Of a stretch of 64,000 nucleotides of DNA, positions 43,629-53,423 are shown piece after piece. Every line of letters begins with the position of its first letter. Within the stretch, counting starts at the first letter, position 1. The notes below the pieces were generated by a model. The model was not told the origin of the DNA. It was given only the letters and a program-made list of their open reading frames with translations, and ran no database searches. Source of the DNA: DATGFK01 sp040007395 (GTDB taxonomy: Bacteria > Chloroflexota > Anaerolineae > Aggregatilineales > UBA2796); NCBI GenBank assembly GCA_040007395.1, contig JBDTVG010000107.1, forward strand, positions 62,001 through 126,000. The letters are read 5' to 3'. Both the position numbers and the translations under genes were made by a program.

Positions 43629-46040
43629 ATGACCGATACGAAGATTGCCCAACTATTCGATACGATGGACTATGGCCCTGCGCCTGAAGCCGCCAATATT
43701 GCACAGGCATGGCTCAAGGAACACGGGCCACAGATGCGTATGTATATCGGCGGTAAATGGGTTGCCCCGGCAGGCGGTGAATACTTCGATAGTGTGAATC
43801 CGGCAACAGGCAAGCCCATCACGCAGATCGCACAGGCGGGAGCCGCCGATGTGGACTCGGCGGTAAAAGCCGCACGCACCGCTTTTGAATCGTGGGGCAA
43901 GACTCCGGGTCATGTCCGCGCCCGTTACCTCTATGCGTTGGCTCGGCAAGTGCAGAAACATTCGCGATTGCTGGCTGTGCTGGAATCCATCGATAACGGC
44001 AAATCGATCCGCGAAACTCGCGATCTCGATATTCCATTGGTCGCCCGCCACTTCTACCATCATGCGGGGTGGGCGCAGCTTATGGAAAGCGAGTTTCCAG
44101 ACGAGGTTCCGCTTGGTGTCGTGGGGCAGATTATCCCTTGGAATTTCCCGCTATTGATGCTGTCGTGGAAGATCGCGCCTGCGTTGGCAATGGGCAACAC
44201 GGTTGTGCTTAAGCCCGCCGAGTTCACCTCGATTACGGCGCTCAAGTTTGCGGAAATCTGCGATGAGATCGGCTTGCCGCCGGGAGTCGTGAATATCATC
44301 ACGGGTGATGGCAAAGTCGGTGAACTCCTCGTCAATCACGCTGGCATCGACAAGATCGCGTTCACTGGATCTACCGAAGTCGGGCGGATTATTCGTAAGG
44401 CTACAGCAGGCAGCGGCAAGCGGTTGTCATTAGAATTGGGCGGCAAATCGCCATTTATTGTGTTTGAGGACGCAGATCTCGACAGCGTGGTCGAAGGGGT
44501 TGTGGACGCGATTTGGTTCAATCAGGGTCAGGTCTGCTGCGCCGGATCGCGATTGTTGGTACAGGAAGGTATCGCGGATCGACTGATCGGTAAACTGCGA
44601 ACTCGTATGGAACGGCTGCGCGTTGGCGATCCACTGGATAAAGCCGTAGACATCGGCGCAATTGTTGCCCCAGTGCAGTTAGAGAAAATCAAACGGCTGG
44701 TTGAACAGGGTGTCGCAGAAGGGGCGGAACTCTGGCAGCCGTCATGGTCTTGCCCGACGGATGGCTACTTCTTCCCGCCGACCTTGTTTACCAATGTCGA
44801 GCCTGCTTCGACGATTGCTCAGGTCGAAATCTTTGGTCCGGTGCTAGTCTCCATGACTTTTCGTACCCCGGCGGAAGCCGTCGCGTTGGCAAACAATACC
44901 CCGTTTGGATTAGCGGCAAGCATCTGGTCGGATAACCTAAACCTCTCACTGGACGTGGCCCGTAAAGTCAAAGCGGGGACAGTCTGGATCAACAGTACCA
45001 ATCTGTTCGATGCGGCAGCGGGGTTTGGCGGCTATCGCGAAAGTGGCTATGGGCGCGAAGGTGGCAGGGAAGGGTTGTACGAATATATGCGGGCGGCATG
45101 GGAATTGACCCCATCGCCTGCTGCACCCCCACCTAAGAAAGATAAAAGTTCTGTATCCTCAAATGGCGTTTCGCTTGAACTTGCGACTCTACCGAGCATT
45201 GATCGCACGCCGAAGCTGTATATCGGCGGCAAGCAAGCCCGACCCGATTCAGGCTACAGTCTCCCTGTTAAAGATACGGCAGGCCACCTGATCACAGAAG
45301 TGGGCGACGGCAATCGCAAGGACATTCGCAATGCGGTTGAAGCGGCTCATGCTGGCGAGAGATGGGGCTTTACCACTGGACACAGCCGCGCTCAGATTTT
45401 GTACTATATCGCGGAAAATCTCTCGGCGCGGGCGGATGAATTTACCGCACGCCTCATCCGCATGACTGGACAGAGCGATGCTGATGCACACAGCGAAGTT
45501 GATCAGGCGATTTCGCGGCTGTTCACCTATGCAGCATGGGCAGATAAATTCGATGGACAGGTTCATGCGACTCCATTGCGCGGCGTGGTACTGGCAATTC
45601 CAGAACCCATTGGCGTGATCGGTATCGCTTGCCCCGATGATGCTCCGCTGCTTGGCTTTGTCTCCCTGATGGCTCCTGCCATTGCGATGGGCAACACCAT
45701 TATCGTTGTGCCATCTGAGGTCTATCCCCTGAGTGCGACGGACTTCTATCAGGTGTTGGAAACATCCGATGTCCCAGCCGGAGTCGTAAATATTGTTACG
45801 GGCAATCGCGACACGCTGATCAAGACATTAGCGGAACACGAAGACGTGGATTCAGTGTGGTATTTCGGCACAGCAGACGGCAGTAAGTTGGTCGAATCAG
45901 CATCGGCGGGGAACATGAAGCGGACATGGGTTAACTACGGGCGCAACCGCGACTGGACAGATCGCACTCAGGGCGAAGGAAGCGAATTTCTCCGTGAGGC
46001 GACACAGGTTAAAAATATCTGGACTCCCTACGGGGAATAA
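43629..46040 (+). CDS. ALDH16-type double aldehyde dehydrogenase
   Basis: An 803-residue protein with two fused ALDH domains. The N-terminal one (about residues 30-500) is complete, with LGVVGQIIPWNFPLLM, LSLELGGKSPF (E269, general base) and FNQGQVCCAGSR (C303, nucleophile). After a linker (about 500-525) a second, shorter ALDH-like domain (about 530-803) keeps the NAD-fold outline (PEPIGVIGIACPDDAPLL, SAGNMKRTWVNYG) but has no Cys/Glu pair. This arrangement, and the size, match the ALDH16 family, in which the second domain supports assembly. ATG 43629 is preferred to GTG 43620, with GAGAG eight bases upstream. Its TAA overlaps the birA ATG. The substrate aldehyde is unknown. Confidence 0.88.
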   Translation: MTDTKIAQLFDTMDYGPAPEAANIAQAWLKEHGPQMRMYIGGKWVAPAGGEYFDSVNPATGKPITQIAQAGAADVDSAVKAARTAFESWGKTPGHVRARYLYALARQVQKHSRLLAVLESIDNGKSIRETRDLDIPLVARHFYHHAGWAQLMESEFPDEVPLGVVGQIIPWNFPLLMLSWKIAPALAMGNTVVLKPAEFTSITALKFAEICDEIGLPPGVVNIITGDGKVGELLVNHAGIDKIAFTGSTEVGRIIRKATAGSGKRLSLELGGKSPFIVFEDADLDSVVEGVVDAIWFNQGQVCCAGSRLLVQEGIADRLIGKLRTRMERLRVGDPLDKAVDIGAIVAPVQLEKIKRLVEQGVAEGAELWQPSWSCPTDGYFFPPTLFTNVEPASTIAQVEIFGPVLVSMTFRTPAEAVALANNTPFGLAASIWSDNLNLSLDVARKVKAGTVWINSTNLFDAAAGFGGYRESGYGREGGREGLYEYMRAAWELTPSPAAPPPKKDKSSVSSNGVSLELATLPSIDRTPKLYIGGKQARPDSGYSLPVKDTAGHLITEVGDGNRKDIRNAVEAAHAGERWGFTTGHSRAQILYYIAENLSARADEFTARLIRMTGQSDADAHSEVDQAISRLFTYAAWADKFDGQVHATPLRGVVLAIPEPIGVIGIACPDDAPLLGFVSLMAPAIAMGNTIIVVPSEVYPLSATDFYQVLETSDVPAGVVNIVTGNRDTLIKTLAEHEDVDSVWYFGTADGSKLVESASAGNMKRTWVNYGRNRDWTDRTQGEGSEFLREATQVKNIWTPYGE

Positions 46041-46816
46041 TGCCAGACCCTGACGACCTATTCACTGACGCACGGCTGCGCGATGCGTTAGGCGCACGCC
46101 CTTTCCGCTTCGAGCCGCAACTGGGCAGCACCAACGATGTTGCCCGACAGTGGGCAATTGATGGTGCGCCTTCTGGATCAGTAGTGCTGACGGAAGCGCA
46201 AAACACCGGGCGCGGACGCTTTGGGCGCATATGGTCTGCGCCGCTGGGAACCGCGCTACTAATGAGCATGATCCTTCGTCCGCGTGTCACACCTGACCGC
46301 TTACCGCGTCTCACAATGGTTGGTGCGGTAGCGGTAGCCGAAATACTGGAACCATTGGCTCCCGGCAAAGTGAGCCTGAAATGGCCTAACGATGTGATGC
46401 TGACCAACCGTAAAGTGGCGGGGGTGTTGCCCGAAGCCATCTGGCAAGGCAACACACTCAGCGCGGTGATTCTGGGTATTGGCCTAAACGTGCGCGTTGA
46501 CTTTACTGATACTCCGCTAGCAGACAAAGCGATCAGCCTTGAAACCGTAACCGACACCTTGATAGATCGTGCTGTGCTGCTAAACACACTGTTGCACCGT
46601 ATCGATTATTGGTCGATGCGTGTGGATGAGTCAGTTTTACTGGAAACATGGCGAGCGATGCTTGGAACATTGGGACAGCGTGTGACCGTTTATGCGGCTG
46701 GTGCAGGGATCACTGGGCAAGTGGCGGGAGTAGACGACAATGGAGCGCTGATCTTACAAGACGATGACGGTATACTTCATCATCTTCTCGCGGGTGAAGT
46801 AACATTAAGGGGCTAG
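46040..46816 (+). CDS. birA: Biotin-[acetyl-CoA-carboxylase] ligase
   Basis: A 258-residue monofunctional biotin-protein ligase, without the DNA-binding domain of E. coli BirA. Core pieces are LGSTNDVARQW (about residues 28-38), GRGRFGRIWSAP (about 58-69) for biotinoyl-AMP, then KWPNDVMLTNRKVAGVLPE and GIGLNV. The C-terminal SH3-like cap ends in QDDDGILHHLLAGE. It attaches biotin to carboxylase carrier proteins. Its ATG overlaps the ALDH stop (TAATG), so translation is coupled. No carboxylase gene is in the window. Confidence 0.95.
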   Translation: MPDPDDLFTDARLRDALGARPFRFEPQLGSTNDVARQWAIDGAPSGSVVLTEAQNTGRGRFGRIWSAPLGTALLMSMILRPRVTPDRLPRLTMVGAVAVAEILEPLAPGKVSLKWPNDVMLTNRKVAGVLPEAIWQGNTLSAVILGIGLNVRVDFTDTPLADKAISLETVTDTLIDRAVLLNTLLHRIDYWSMRVDESVLLETWRAMLGTLGQRVTVYAAGAGITGQVAGVDDNGALILQDDDGILHHLLAGEVTLRG

Positions 46817-46818
46817 CA

Positions 46819-47352
46819 ATGAAACGTGATGTGATGTGGACTCCGGTCAAAGAGCCGGGGTTTGAATACCTACGCCTTATACAGGATGATGATGGCATTC
46901 TGGCAGACGCTTGGGTGATTGGCATCGATAACAATGCTGCTCCTTTTCGTGTGAGTTATAAAATCCGTTGTGATGTTACATGGGTGGTACGTGAATGCAG
47001 TGTGGAGGTTATCAACGGCGCAAGTCTGGTTTTGCAACGGGATGATGCAGGACATTGGAAGACATTATCTTCCGATTTCGATGGCTGTATTGATGTGGAT
47101 ATTTCAGTTACGCCGTTTACCAATACATTGCCTATCCAACGCTTGGCTTTGCAGACAGGCGAAGCCCGCGAGACCACAGTGGTAATGATTCGTATCCCTG
47201 ACCTCAGCCTGACTCCTGTGGTACAGCGCTATACACGGCTAAATGATATAACGTACCGATACGAAAATTTGACGAAACCTTACACCGCAGAACTCATCGT
47301 GGATAGTGATGACTTGGTGATTGATTACAAGGGCGTATTCAAACGCGCCTAG
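46819..47352 (+). CDS. Putative glycolipid-binding domain protein (PF06475-like)
   Basis: A 177-residue beta-rich protein. The signature is GCIDVDISVTPFTNTLPIQRL (about residues 88-108), with earlier PFRVSYKIRCD and RECSVEV strands and the QRYTRLNDITYRYEN end typical of the putative glycolipid-binding family related to SsgA-type lipid carriers. The function is inferred only from the family name. It begins two bases after the birA stop, making three linked genes. No signal peptide. Confidence 0.8.
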   Translation: MKRDVMWTPVKEPGFEYLRLIQDDDGILADAWVIGIDNNAAPFRVSYKIRCDVTWVVRECSVEVINGASLVLQRDDAGHWKTLSSDFDGCIDVDISVTPFTNTLPIQRLALQTGEARETTVVMIRIPDLSLTPVVQRYTRLNDITYRYENLTKPYTAELIVDSDDLVIDYKGVFKRA

Positions 47353-47384
47353 CTTTGCGAAAATGTACACGAGGATTATTGTAA

Positions 47385-48752
47385 TTGGGAATCAGACTCG
47401 ACTGGGAAGTTGACTCCGAGCGGGTAAGTCATCGCTCAGGGGAAGATCCTGATGGGCGCAAACAACGACGGCAGCAGCGTTTACGCCTCTTGTTTTTTAC
47501 ATTTGGGATTATGATCGCGTTATGTGCGATTGGTGCAGTGATCTGGTATCGCCTCTATACCGTAGACGAGCAGCTCAAACGCGAACTGATCGAGACGGTT
47601 CAGGCCGAGACGGCAAACTTGCGGGCAGGGAATTTTGCCCAGTATATTGCGATTCAACGTACCGCACCGGGTGGATCGTGGTTTCAGGATCAGATCGAAC
47701 GATTTCGACGCTATCAAGACCTCAAGACCAAATCGTCGGTGAAGCTCACCGGCAATGTCCTTTCTACCGAGATCGATGGTTCACGCGGGCGGGCGGTGGT
47801 TGAAGAAATTATTGATGGAGTAACTTACGAAACGGTCTGGTTTTACTGGCGCTACAACGATGGCTGGCGGCATGTTCCCTCCGACTTTACATTCTGGGGC
47901 GACCAGAAGGATATGACTGGCAAAGTCTCCACAATCAGCTATAGCCAACTTGACGCACCACTGGCGCAGGCGTTGGCTTCCCGCGTCGATAAATGGTGGA
48001 GCGACGCGTGCGGCTATCTGGGATGCAGTCAGGTTCCAAAGCTCACCGTTGAGATCACTGCCAACGAGGTGGATCAAGTTCAGTGGGACTCAAAGAAGGA
48101 CAATACGTTACTTGTGCCGTCACCATTAGCGTCAGGGGATCGTACTCGCGTTGATACGATCCTGTCCGACCAAATGGAAGACTCTATCGCTGCGATGTTA
48201 GCAACTCGTGCTTTCGATCTTGCCACAAGCAACCTGCGCCCAATCCCTACCGCTGATGCGGCGTGGCTGCGTCAGGCGACGATTGACTGGCTAACCTATA
48301 CCTTTGTCGGGCGGGGTGATCCAGTCCGCGTCAGCTTTATCCAAAGCCTAAAGGATCACTATGGAACCGCCGGACTGGTCAATGTGATTCACGCACTTAC
48401 ACCCTCCACCGATATTGGCGTGGTTGGGGTAGCGCTCAAGCAGCCTATCGAACTGCTGGCACTGGACTGGCGCATGTTTTTCCAGTGGCGACTGGAAGTT
48501 GAAAAAACGCTGATCGCCCGAAACGATGTTGCTGGTTTCCAAGCGCTGTGGGACGCTGCGAATCCGGCGGCGCTGGAACAGATGCGGGAGCGTATGGCAC
48601 ACCCAACACAGTCTACGCCACAGGTTCAAGCCGTTAGTATCAGTCCCGGCAGCGATGGCGTTTCGCGGGCAACGGTCCAGACCACTGCCGATGGACAGTC
48701 AGTCGTGATTATTTTTCGGTTGGTTGAGGGAGGCTGGAAACGTTCCATCTGA
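47385..48752 (+). CDS. Membrane-anchored protein of unknown function
   Basis: A 455-residue protein with a basic N-terminal tail, one transmembrane helix (about residues 33-55, LRLLFFTFGIMIALCAIGAVIWY) and a large extracytoplasmic part with no recognised family. The outer part contains aromatic-rich strands (YETVWFYWRYNDGWRHVPSDF, about 146-166), a Cys pair in DACGYLGCSQ and helical stretches (QATIDWLTYTFVGRGDP). The TTG start follows GAGG by about ten bases. It is the fourth gene in the ALDH16-birA run. Confidence 0.6.
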   Translation: MGIRLDWEVDSERVSHRSGEDPDGRKQRRQQRLRLLFFTFGIMIALCAIGAVIWYRLYTVDEQLKRELIETVQAETANLRAGNFAQYIAIQRTAPGGSWFQDQIERFRRYQDLKTKSSVKLTGNVLSTEIDGSRGRAVVEEIIDGVTYETVWFYWRYNDGWRHVPSDFTFWGDQKDMTGKVSTISYSQLDAPLAQALASRVDKWWSDACGYLGCSQVPKLTVEITANEVDQVQWDSKKDNTLLVPSPLASGDRTRVDTILSDQMEDSIAAMLATRAFDLATSNLRPIPTADAAWLRQATIDWLTYTFVGRGDPVRVSFIQSLKDHYGTAGLVNVIHALTPSTDIGVVGVALKQPIELLALDWRMFFQWRLEVEKTLIARNDVAGFQALWDAANPAALEQMRERMAHPTQSTPQVQAVSISPGSDGVSRATVQTTADGQSVVIIFRLVEGGWKRSI

Positions 48753-48840
48753 ACTGGCGAGTCAGGCGAGTCGGCACTACAATGAATAGCAAAAGTTGGT
48801 AATGTGTTGAACGCTTCTATTACCCGAAAGGAAACCTGAA

Positions 48841-49056
48841 ATGTCTGATAATGATGATCTGCGGAGAAGTGTCACTTCCGACGAGTTCGAAACCGATTTC
48901 GACGTAAGAGAAGCGCGACGCGACGAAGTGAGCGAAGGCCGTATCTTCGGCCTGACAGCAGGTGAACGTATGATCCTGTCGATCATTCTGTTTATGGCGG
49001 CTAGTGTATTCGGTATCGCCCTGTTGTTTGCGACTTCTACAATTGTTTTACACTGA
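48841..49056 (+). CDS. Small single-pass membrane protein
   Basis: A 71-residue protein: a charged cytoplasmic part of about 40 residues (SDNDDLRRSVTSDEFETDFD) then one hydrophobic helix (MILSIILFMAASVFGIALLF). A GAAAGGAAA site precedes ATG. It sits 88 bases after the previous gene, at the end of the run. Such proteins are often membrane-complex accessories; no partner is known. Confidence 0.6.
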   Translation: MSDNDDLRRSVTSDEFETDFDVREARRDEVSEGRIFGLTAGERMILSIILFMAASVFGIALLFATSTIVLH

Positions 49057-49389
49057 AGTTCGATAGTCATACCTATTGACACCTAAGCTTGTCTCAGTAT
49101 CGCCTATCGCTTCAATAGCGTATATTGCCGTTCTTGTCGTTTCACCAATTGGCTCTATCCACTGGCTTGATCTAGTTTTTGGGATCGAGTGAGGGATAGG
49201 GTCAATTGTAGTTTTCAGGGGCAACTGCGTTAGAAGGTTATTAGAACACCTTCGTGATACAAAAGTTACTATAATCTACTGATAAATTTTGGTATAATCT
49301 TTTTTGGATCACTTTTGAAAACGCGGTAGCACGTTTATTGGTGCTAACTTCCATGACGTTTGTTACCATGTGAGTGGGGAGGCTTTTCG
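49057..49389 (+). promoter_or_regulatory. ftsH upstream region with two possible -10 boxes
   Basis: 333 bases without a gene. Two TATAAT boxes, at 49270-49275 and 49293-49298, lie about 95-120 bases before the ftsH start. The second is preceded by TTTTGG, an extended -10 style, and no good -35 is visible. The rest shows no gene or recognised riboswitch. Confidence 0.45.
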
Positions 49390-51345
49390 GTGAATAGCTC
49401 AAGGCTCCGAAACATTTTCGTGTATGTGCTCATTGGAATTGCGGTTCTCGCAATCATTTTTGGGGTACGCAACAATGGCGCGGCGACCTCAGAACTCAAG
49501 ATCAGCGATCTCGCCAATAAAATTAAAAGCGGCGATCCGATTGCCTCGATCCAAGTCAACCAGAACGAAGTACGGGTTAACTACAACAACAACACTCCGA
49601 CTGCCATCACCCGCAAAGATCCCTCTTCGACACTAGAACAGCAGTTGCAGGCTTATGGCGTAACGGCTGACCAAATCAGCAAGCTGTCTATTGAATATGC
49701 GGCTCCCAGCGAAATTCTGCCGTTTTTCCAGATGTTAATCGGAATCTTGCCGCTGATTTTGATCGCGGGCTTTATTTACCTGATGTTGCGACAGGCGCAG
49801 GGCAGCAACAATCAGGCCTTGTCTTTTGGCAAGAGCCGCGCCCGGATGTTCACTGGCGACCAGCCCACGGTCACTTTTGAAGATGTTGCCGGCGCTGACG
49901 AAGCCAAAGAAGAACTGAAAGAGATCGTCGAGTTCCTGCGCGAACCCGAAAAATTTATCCAGCTTGGGGCGCGTATTCCGAAGGGTGTTCTGCTCGTCGG
50001 TAGCCCCGGTACAGGCAAGACTTTGCTGGCGAAGGCCGTTTCTGGTGAAGCGGGTGTGCCGTTCTTTAGCATCAGCGGTTCGGAATTTGTCGAGATGTTT
50101 GTCGGTGTCGGTGCGAGCCGTGTGCGTGACCTGTTTGATCAGGCCAAGCGCCACAGCCCGTGCATCATCTTCGTTGACGAAATCGATGCGGTAGGCCGTC
50201 ATCGTGGCGCGGGCTTAGGCGGCAGTCACGATGAACGTGAGCAAACCCTTAACCAGATCCTCGTTGAAATGGACGGTTTTGATACCGATACCAACGTAAT
50301 TATTGTCGCGGCAACTAACCGCCCTGACATTCTCGACCCAGCGTTGCTGCGTCCGGGTCGTTTTGACCGTCGCGTTGTGCTGGATCGTCCCGATATGCGT
50401 GGGCGTGAGCAAATCCTCAAGGTGCATTCACGCGGTAAGCCGCTTGGCTCCGATGTTGACCTGATGATACTTGCCAAATCAACCCCCGGTTTTGTCGGTG
50501 CGGATCTCGAAAACCTGATCAACGAAGCTGCTATTGTTGCGGCACGTAAGAACAAAAAGAGCATCTCCATGCGCGACTGCGAAGAAGCGATCTACCGGGT
50601 CATCCTCGGCCCAGAGCGCAAGAGTCGCGTCATCAGTGAAGAGCAGAAGCGTCTGGTGGCCTATCATGAAGCAGGTCACGCGGTAGTCGGTCATGTGCTG
50701 CCCTACTGCGATCCAGTTCGCAAGATCACCATTATCCCGCGTGGTATGACGGGCGGTTCGGTGCTTTCTGTGCCAGAAGATGACATGGGGCCAGAAAGCC
50801 GTGCGCGGATCAAGGATCATATCGCACAGGCGCTAGGTGGTCGGGTTGCCGAGGAGATCATCTTTGGCGACATCACAACAGGCGCTGGCGGCGGCAATGG
50901 TAGCGATCTTTCTACCGTGACTCGCTATGCCCGTGCGATGGTGACACGCTACGGCATGAGTGAGCGCCTTGGGCCAATGTTGTTCGGTCAGAAGGAAGAA
51001 ATGGTCTTCTTGGGCCGTGAAATTTCTGAGCAGCGCGACTACAGTGAAGCGGTTGCCGAGATTATCGACGAAGAAGTCAAGAAGATCGTCGATGAAGCGC
51101 ACCAGCGGACTACGGTAGTATTGACCGAAAATCGCGACAAGCTAGAACTGATCGCTCAACGCTTGCTCGAAGTGGAAACGATTGACTACGAAGAATTCCT
51201 TGAACTGATGGGCGAACCGGGCAGTGCGCGGCTCAAGCGTCAGAACAAAGAGAACAAGGACAATACGCCCAAGCCATCGCAGCCCAACCCGCGTGAACAG
51301 CCCGGTGAAGCGCCACGCTTTGGTACGGCTGCCAGCCCTGCGTAG
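49390..51345 (+). CDS. ftsH: ATP-dependent zinc metalloprotease FtsH
   Basis: A 651-residue membrane protease that degrades damaged and regulatory membrane and cytosolic proteins. Two transmembrane helices (about residues 7-24 and 108-132) flank an external domain. The AAA+ part has LLVGSPGTGKTLLAKA (Walker A, about 200-215), IIFVDEIDAVG (Walker B) and RPGRFDRRV (Arg fingers). The zinc protease motif is YHEAGHAVVGH (about 423-433). A Pro/Asn-rich tail ends the protein. GTG 49390 is chosen because GGGGAGG is seven bases upstream. Monocistronic, closed by a strong terminator. Confidence 0.97.
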   Translation: MNSSRLRNIFVYVLIGIAVLAIIFGVRNNGAATSELKISDLANKIKSGDPIASIQVNQNEVRVNYNNNTPTAITRKDPSSTLEQQLQAYGVTADQISKLSIEYAAPSEILPFFQMLIGILPLILIAGFIYLMLRQAQGSNNQALSFGKSRARMFTGDQPTVTFEDVAGADEAKEELKEIVEFLREPEKFIQLGARIPKGVLLVGSPGTGKTLLAKAVSGEAGVPFFSISGSEFVEMFVGVGASRVRDLFDQAKRHSPCIIFVDEIDAVGRHRGAGLGGSHDEREQTLNQILVEMDGFDTDTNVIIVAATNRPDILDPALLRPGRFDRRVVLDRPDMRGREQILKVHSRGKPLGSDVDLMILAKSTPGFVGADLENLINEAAIVAARKNKKSISMRDCEEAIYRVILGPERKSRVISEEQKRLVAYHEAGHAVVGHVLPYCDPVRKITIIPRGMTGGSVLSVPEDDMGPESRARIKDHIAQALGGRVAEEIIFGDITTGAGGGNGSDLSTVTRYARAMVTRYGMSERLGPMLFGQKEEMVFLGREISEQRDYSEAVAEIIDEEVKKIVDEAHQRTTVVLTENRDKLELIAQRLLEVETIDYEEFLELMGEPGSARLKRQNKENKDNTPKPSQPNPREQPGEAPRFGTAASPA

Positions 51346-51374
51346 CCTTTGAAGTCTCGCTAGCAATAAAAACT

Positions 51375-51413
51375 AATAGCCCTGACGATTTTACCCGTCA
51401 GGGCTATTTTTAT
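51375..51413 (+). terminator. Terminator of ftsH
   Basis: Perfect 13-bp stem AATAGCCCTGACG (51375-51387) and CGTCAGGGCTATT (51396-51408) with an 8-base loop and trailing TTTATT. It begins 30 bases after the ftsH stop. Confidence 0.95.
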
Positions 51414-51487
51414 TGATGGCTTGGGAATAGCAGTACGACATAAATTCTGCTATAAAGAACGGATATATACTTGGATGATTATAGGTT

Positions 51488-52042
51488 ATGTCACTTCAAA
51501 ACTATCCAGACTGGCTTGGATCAATGCTGTTGACGGGAAACCTGCCGTGGGACGACATGGCAAAATCGTCTATGCACGAGTTCCTAGTCTTATTCACGTT
51601 GCACGACTCCTATTTCGTCACCCTGCATATTGCGCCTGGTCATATTGCGGTTGCTGTGATGCGGTGGTATATGAGGTTGGAGATGCCAGTATTCAATCCA
51701 CCAATGAGAGACAAATCCTATGCTTTCCTGCTGATTTACTTCCCTTCTTTCTATCAGATCCGTATGGGACAGGATGCAATTACTTTTCCATATGAGATCG
51801 GAGAAGTCAAATGCAGTATTTTGACGGACGAACAGCGCTTGGCAATATTGAATGCGGAGTTACTAGACCCATTTCACGAAGACAGCACCTTTGAATTTCT
51901 ACTAGAGCCTCCTCTGTGCAGGAGCACTTTCATATCTGTTGAAAACACCAGATTTGACCTTACGCACGGAGAGTCAGTTTATTTCGTCTGTTTGGATGAT
52001 GATAAGCAGACACATTCGATACCAAGATTAACCAGACAGTAG
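51488..52042 (+). CDS. Unknown 184-residue protein
   Basis: A protein with no recognised domain. It contains hydrophobic but not clearly membrane segments (FLVLFTLHDSYFVTLHIA, YAFLLIYFPSFYQI) and an acidic C-terminal third. ATG 51488 has an AGGTT sequence at short spacing. An overlapping frame (51421-51795) was judged weaker because this one reads longer and keeps protein-like composition throughout. It may be a single transferred gene. Confidence 0.45.
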   Translation: MSLQNYPDWLGSMLLTGNLPWDDMAKSSMHEFLVLFTLHDSYFVTLHIAPGHIAVAVMRWYMRLEMPVFNPPMRDKSYAFLLIYFPSFYQIRMGQDAITFPYEIGEVKCSILTDEQRLAILNAELLDPFHEDSTFEFLLEPPLCRSTFISVENTRFDLTHGESVYFVCLDDDKQTHSIPRLTRQ

Positions 52043-52085
52043 CCTAATCCAGAGGAAAGCCATGTAAAAATCTGCATTAGAGAGG

Positions 52086-53150
52086 TCAAGAAACGTTTTT
52101 GACCAAGCGCCATAACGCATTGCCATCAATATCCACGATCAGCAAGCTGCCATCGGGTTGTACAAGCAACGCAATCGGACGTTTGAAGCCACTGGCATAA
52201 TCGGTGACGCTGCCATTGGTTGGATCGACGCTGACCAGACGCGGCGGAGTGCCGCCCCACAGCGCAACGATCAATTTGTCATCGAATACCGCTAGCCCAG
52301 TAGGGGTATTGTGCGGCGGAAACAGCGCGATCACACCGTCGGTATCGGCGCAGATGTTACGATTGCCGCCCAGCCCATGATTCTCCTGCTGGTTGGCATA
52401 GCACAGAGGCCAGCCATAATCGCCGCCACGATGGATCAGATTGAGTTCTTCGGGAAAGGTGCCGACTCCTTGAATCTCGCCGTCCCCGATTTCAGTAGCG
52501 TACATCTGCCCCGACTTCGCATCCCACGCCATCGCATAGGCGTTTTTGAAGCCGCGTGCATAGACTTTCTGTTCGCTGCCATCGGGCTTCGCGATGTAGA
52601 TGAAACCAGATTGCGTAGGGATATTTTCATTCCCAGTACTCTGAAAATACAACAGGCCATCTGGCCCAGTGAAGATCTGGCCTTCGCTGCGACCATTGAA
52701 CGGTAGATCTTTGAACAAAGCCGTTGGCGGATCGAATTTTCCATCGTGAACTTTGCTGATCAGTACATTGTTGCCTGCCACAATATACAGGTTTCCCGCC
52801 GCCCACGTCAAACCAGTGGGCTTGACTAGCCCATCGATCACGACTTCGGGTGCTGAACCGGGAGTAGTCAGGCGTACTACCTGCCCTTTGCCATCGTTTT
52901 CGCCGCCGTTAAGCTGTGTCAGATATAACACACCGTCTGGGTCAAGCGCTATATGAGTCGGTGCGCTCAATTGATCGGTGATGAGTTCGGCATGATAGCC
53001 GGGGGGCAGTGTGAGTGCTGACGCTGGATCGCCGCTATTTGACACGGCAGCGGTGGCTTGGGCGGGGCTAGACGCGGTAATCTGGTTGCTGCACGCTGTA
53101 GCGAGGATACACAACAGAAGATAACTGACCAGCCACAGCCGCTTGTTCAT
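52086..53150 (-). CDS. Beta-propeller sugar-dehydrogenase-like lipoprotein (ScyD/sorbosone-dehydrogenase type)
   Basis: A 354-residue exported protein. The N-terminus (MNKRLWLVSYLLLCILATAC) is a signal peptide ending at a Cys in an imperfect lipobox. The rest has six-bladed propeller-style repeats: LPPGYHAELITDQLSAPTHIA, PDGVLYLTQLNGGEN, KPTGLTWAAGNLYIVAGN and GPDGLLYFQSTGNEN. GGDYGWPLCYAN is the usual calcium/substrate loop of PQQ-type glucose/sorbosone dehydrogenases. Some homologues lack enzyme activity. ATG 53150 has GGAGG just upstream; an upstream start would add 24 residues. Confidence 0.8.
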   Translation of the reverse strand: MNKRLWLVSYLLLCILATACSNQITASSPAQATAAVSNSGDPASALTLPPGYHAELITDQLSAPTHIALDPDGVLYLTQLNGGENDGKGQVVRLTTPGSAPEVVIDGLVKPTGLTWAAGNLYIVAGNNVLISKVHDGKFDPPTALFKDLPFNGRSEGQIFTGPDGLLYFQSTGNENIPTQSGFIYIAKPDGSEQKVYARGFKNAYAMAWDAKSGQMYATEIGDGEIQGVGTFPEELNLIHRGGDYGWPLCYANQQENHGLGGNRNICADTDGVIALFPPHNTPTGLAVFDDKLIVALWGGTPPRLVSVDPTNGSVTDYASGFKRPIALLVQPDGSLLIVDIDGNALWRLVKNVS

Positions 53151-53423
53151 TTCACCTCCGACCAAAGGTTGACGTTTTTTTATTATCATCTGACAGGCAG
53201 GAATTGCTAAAGTGAGAAGCACTCCATCAAAAAATGGGGGTGCGTAACGATTGTTCTGTTTTGAATAACTAAGCGAAATAATCTTATTTACCTACTATGC
53301 TAGCACAAAACGCCCTGTTTGTCAGCGATATTAGTTACAGACTCGGCTTGACTATTTTGATATAGATCTATGGGCAAAAGAGCACTGCCCAAAAGTTCGC
53401 CCTGCCAAGATAAGGATGAATCG

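Noticed and set aside
51421..51795. Overlapping 124-residue frame at the ftsH downstream region
   Set aside because: Shorter than the competing 184-residue frame, and nearly all of it is shadowed by that frame.
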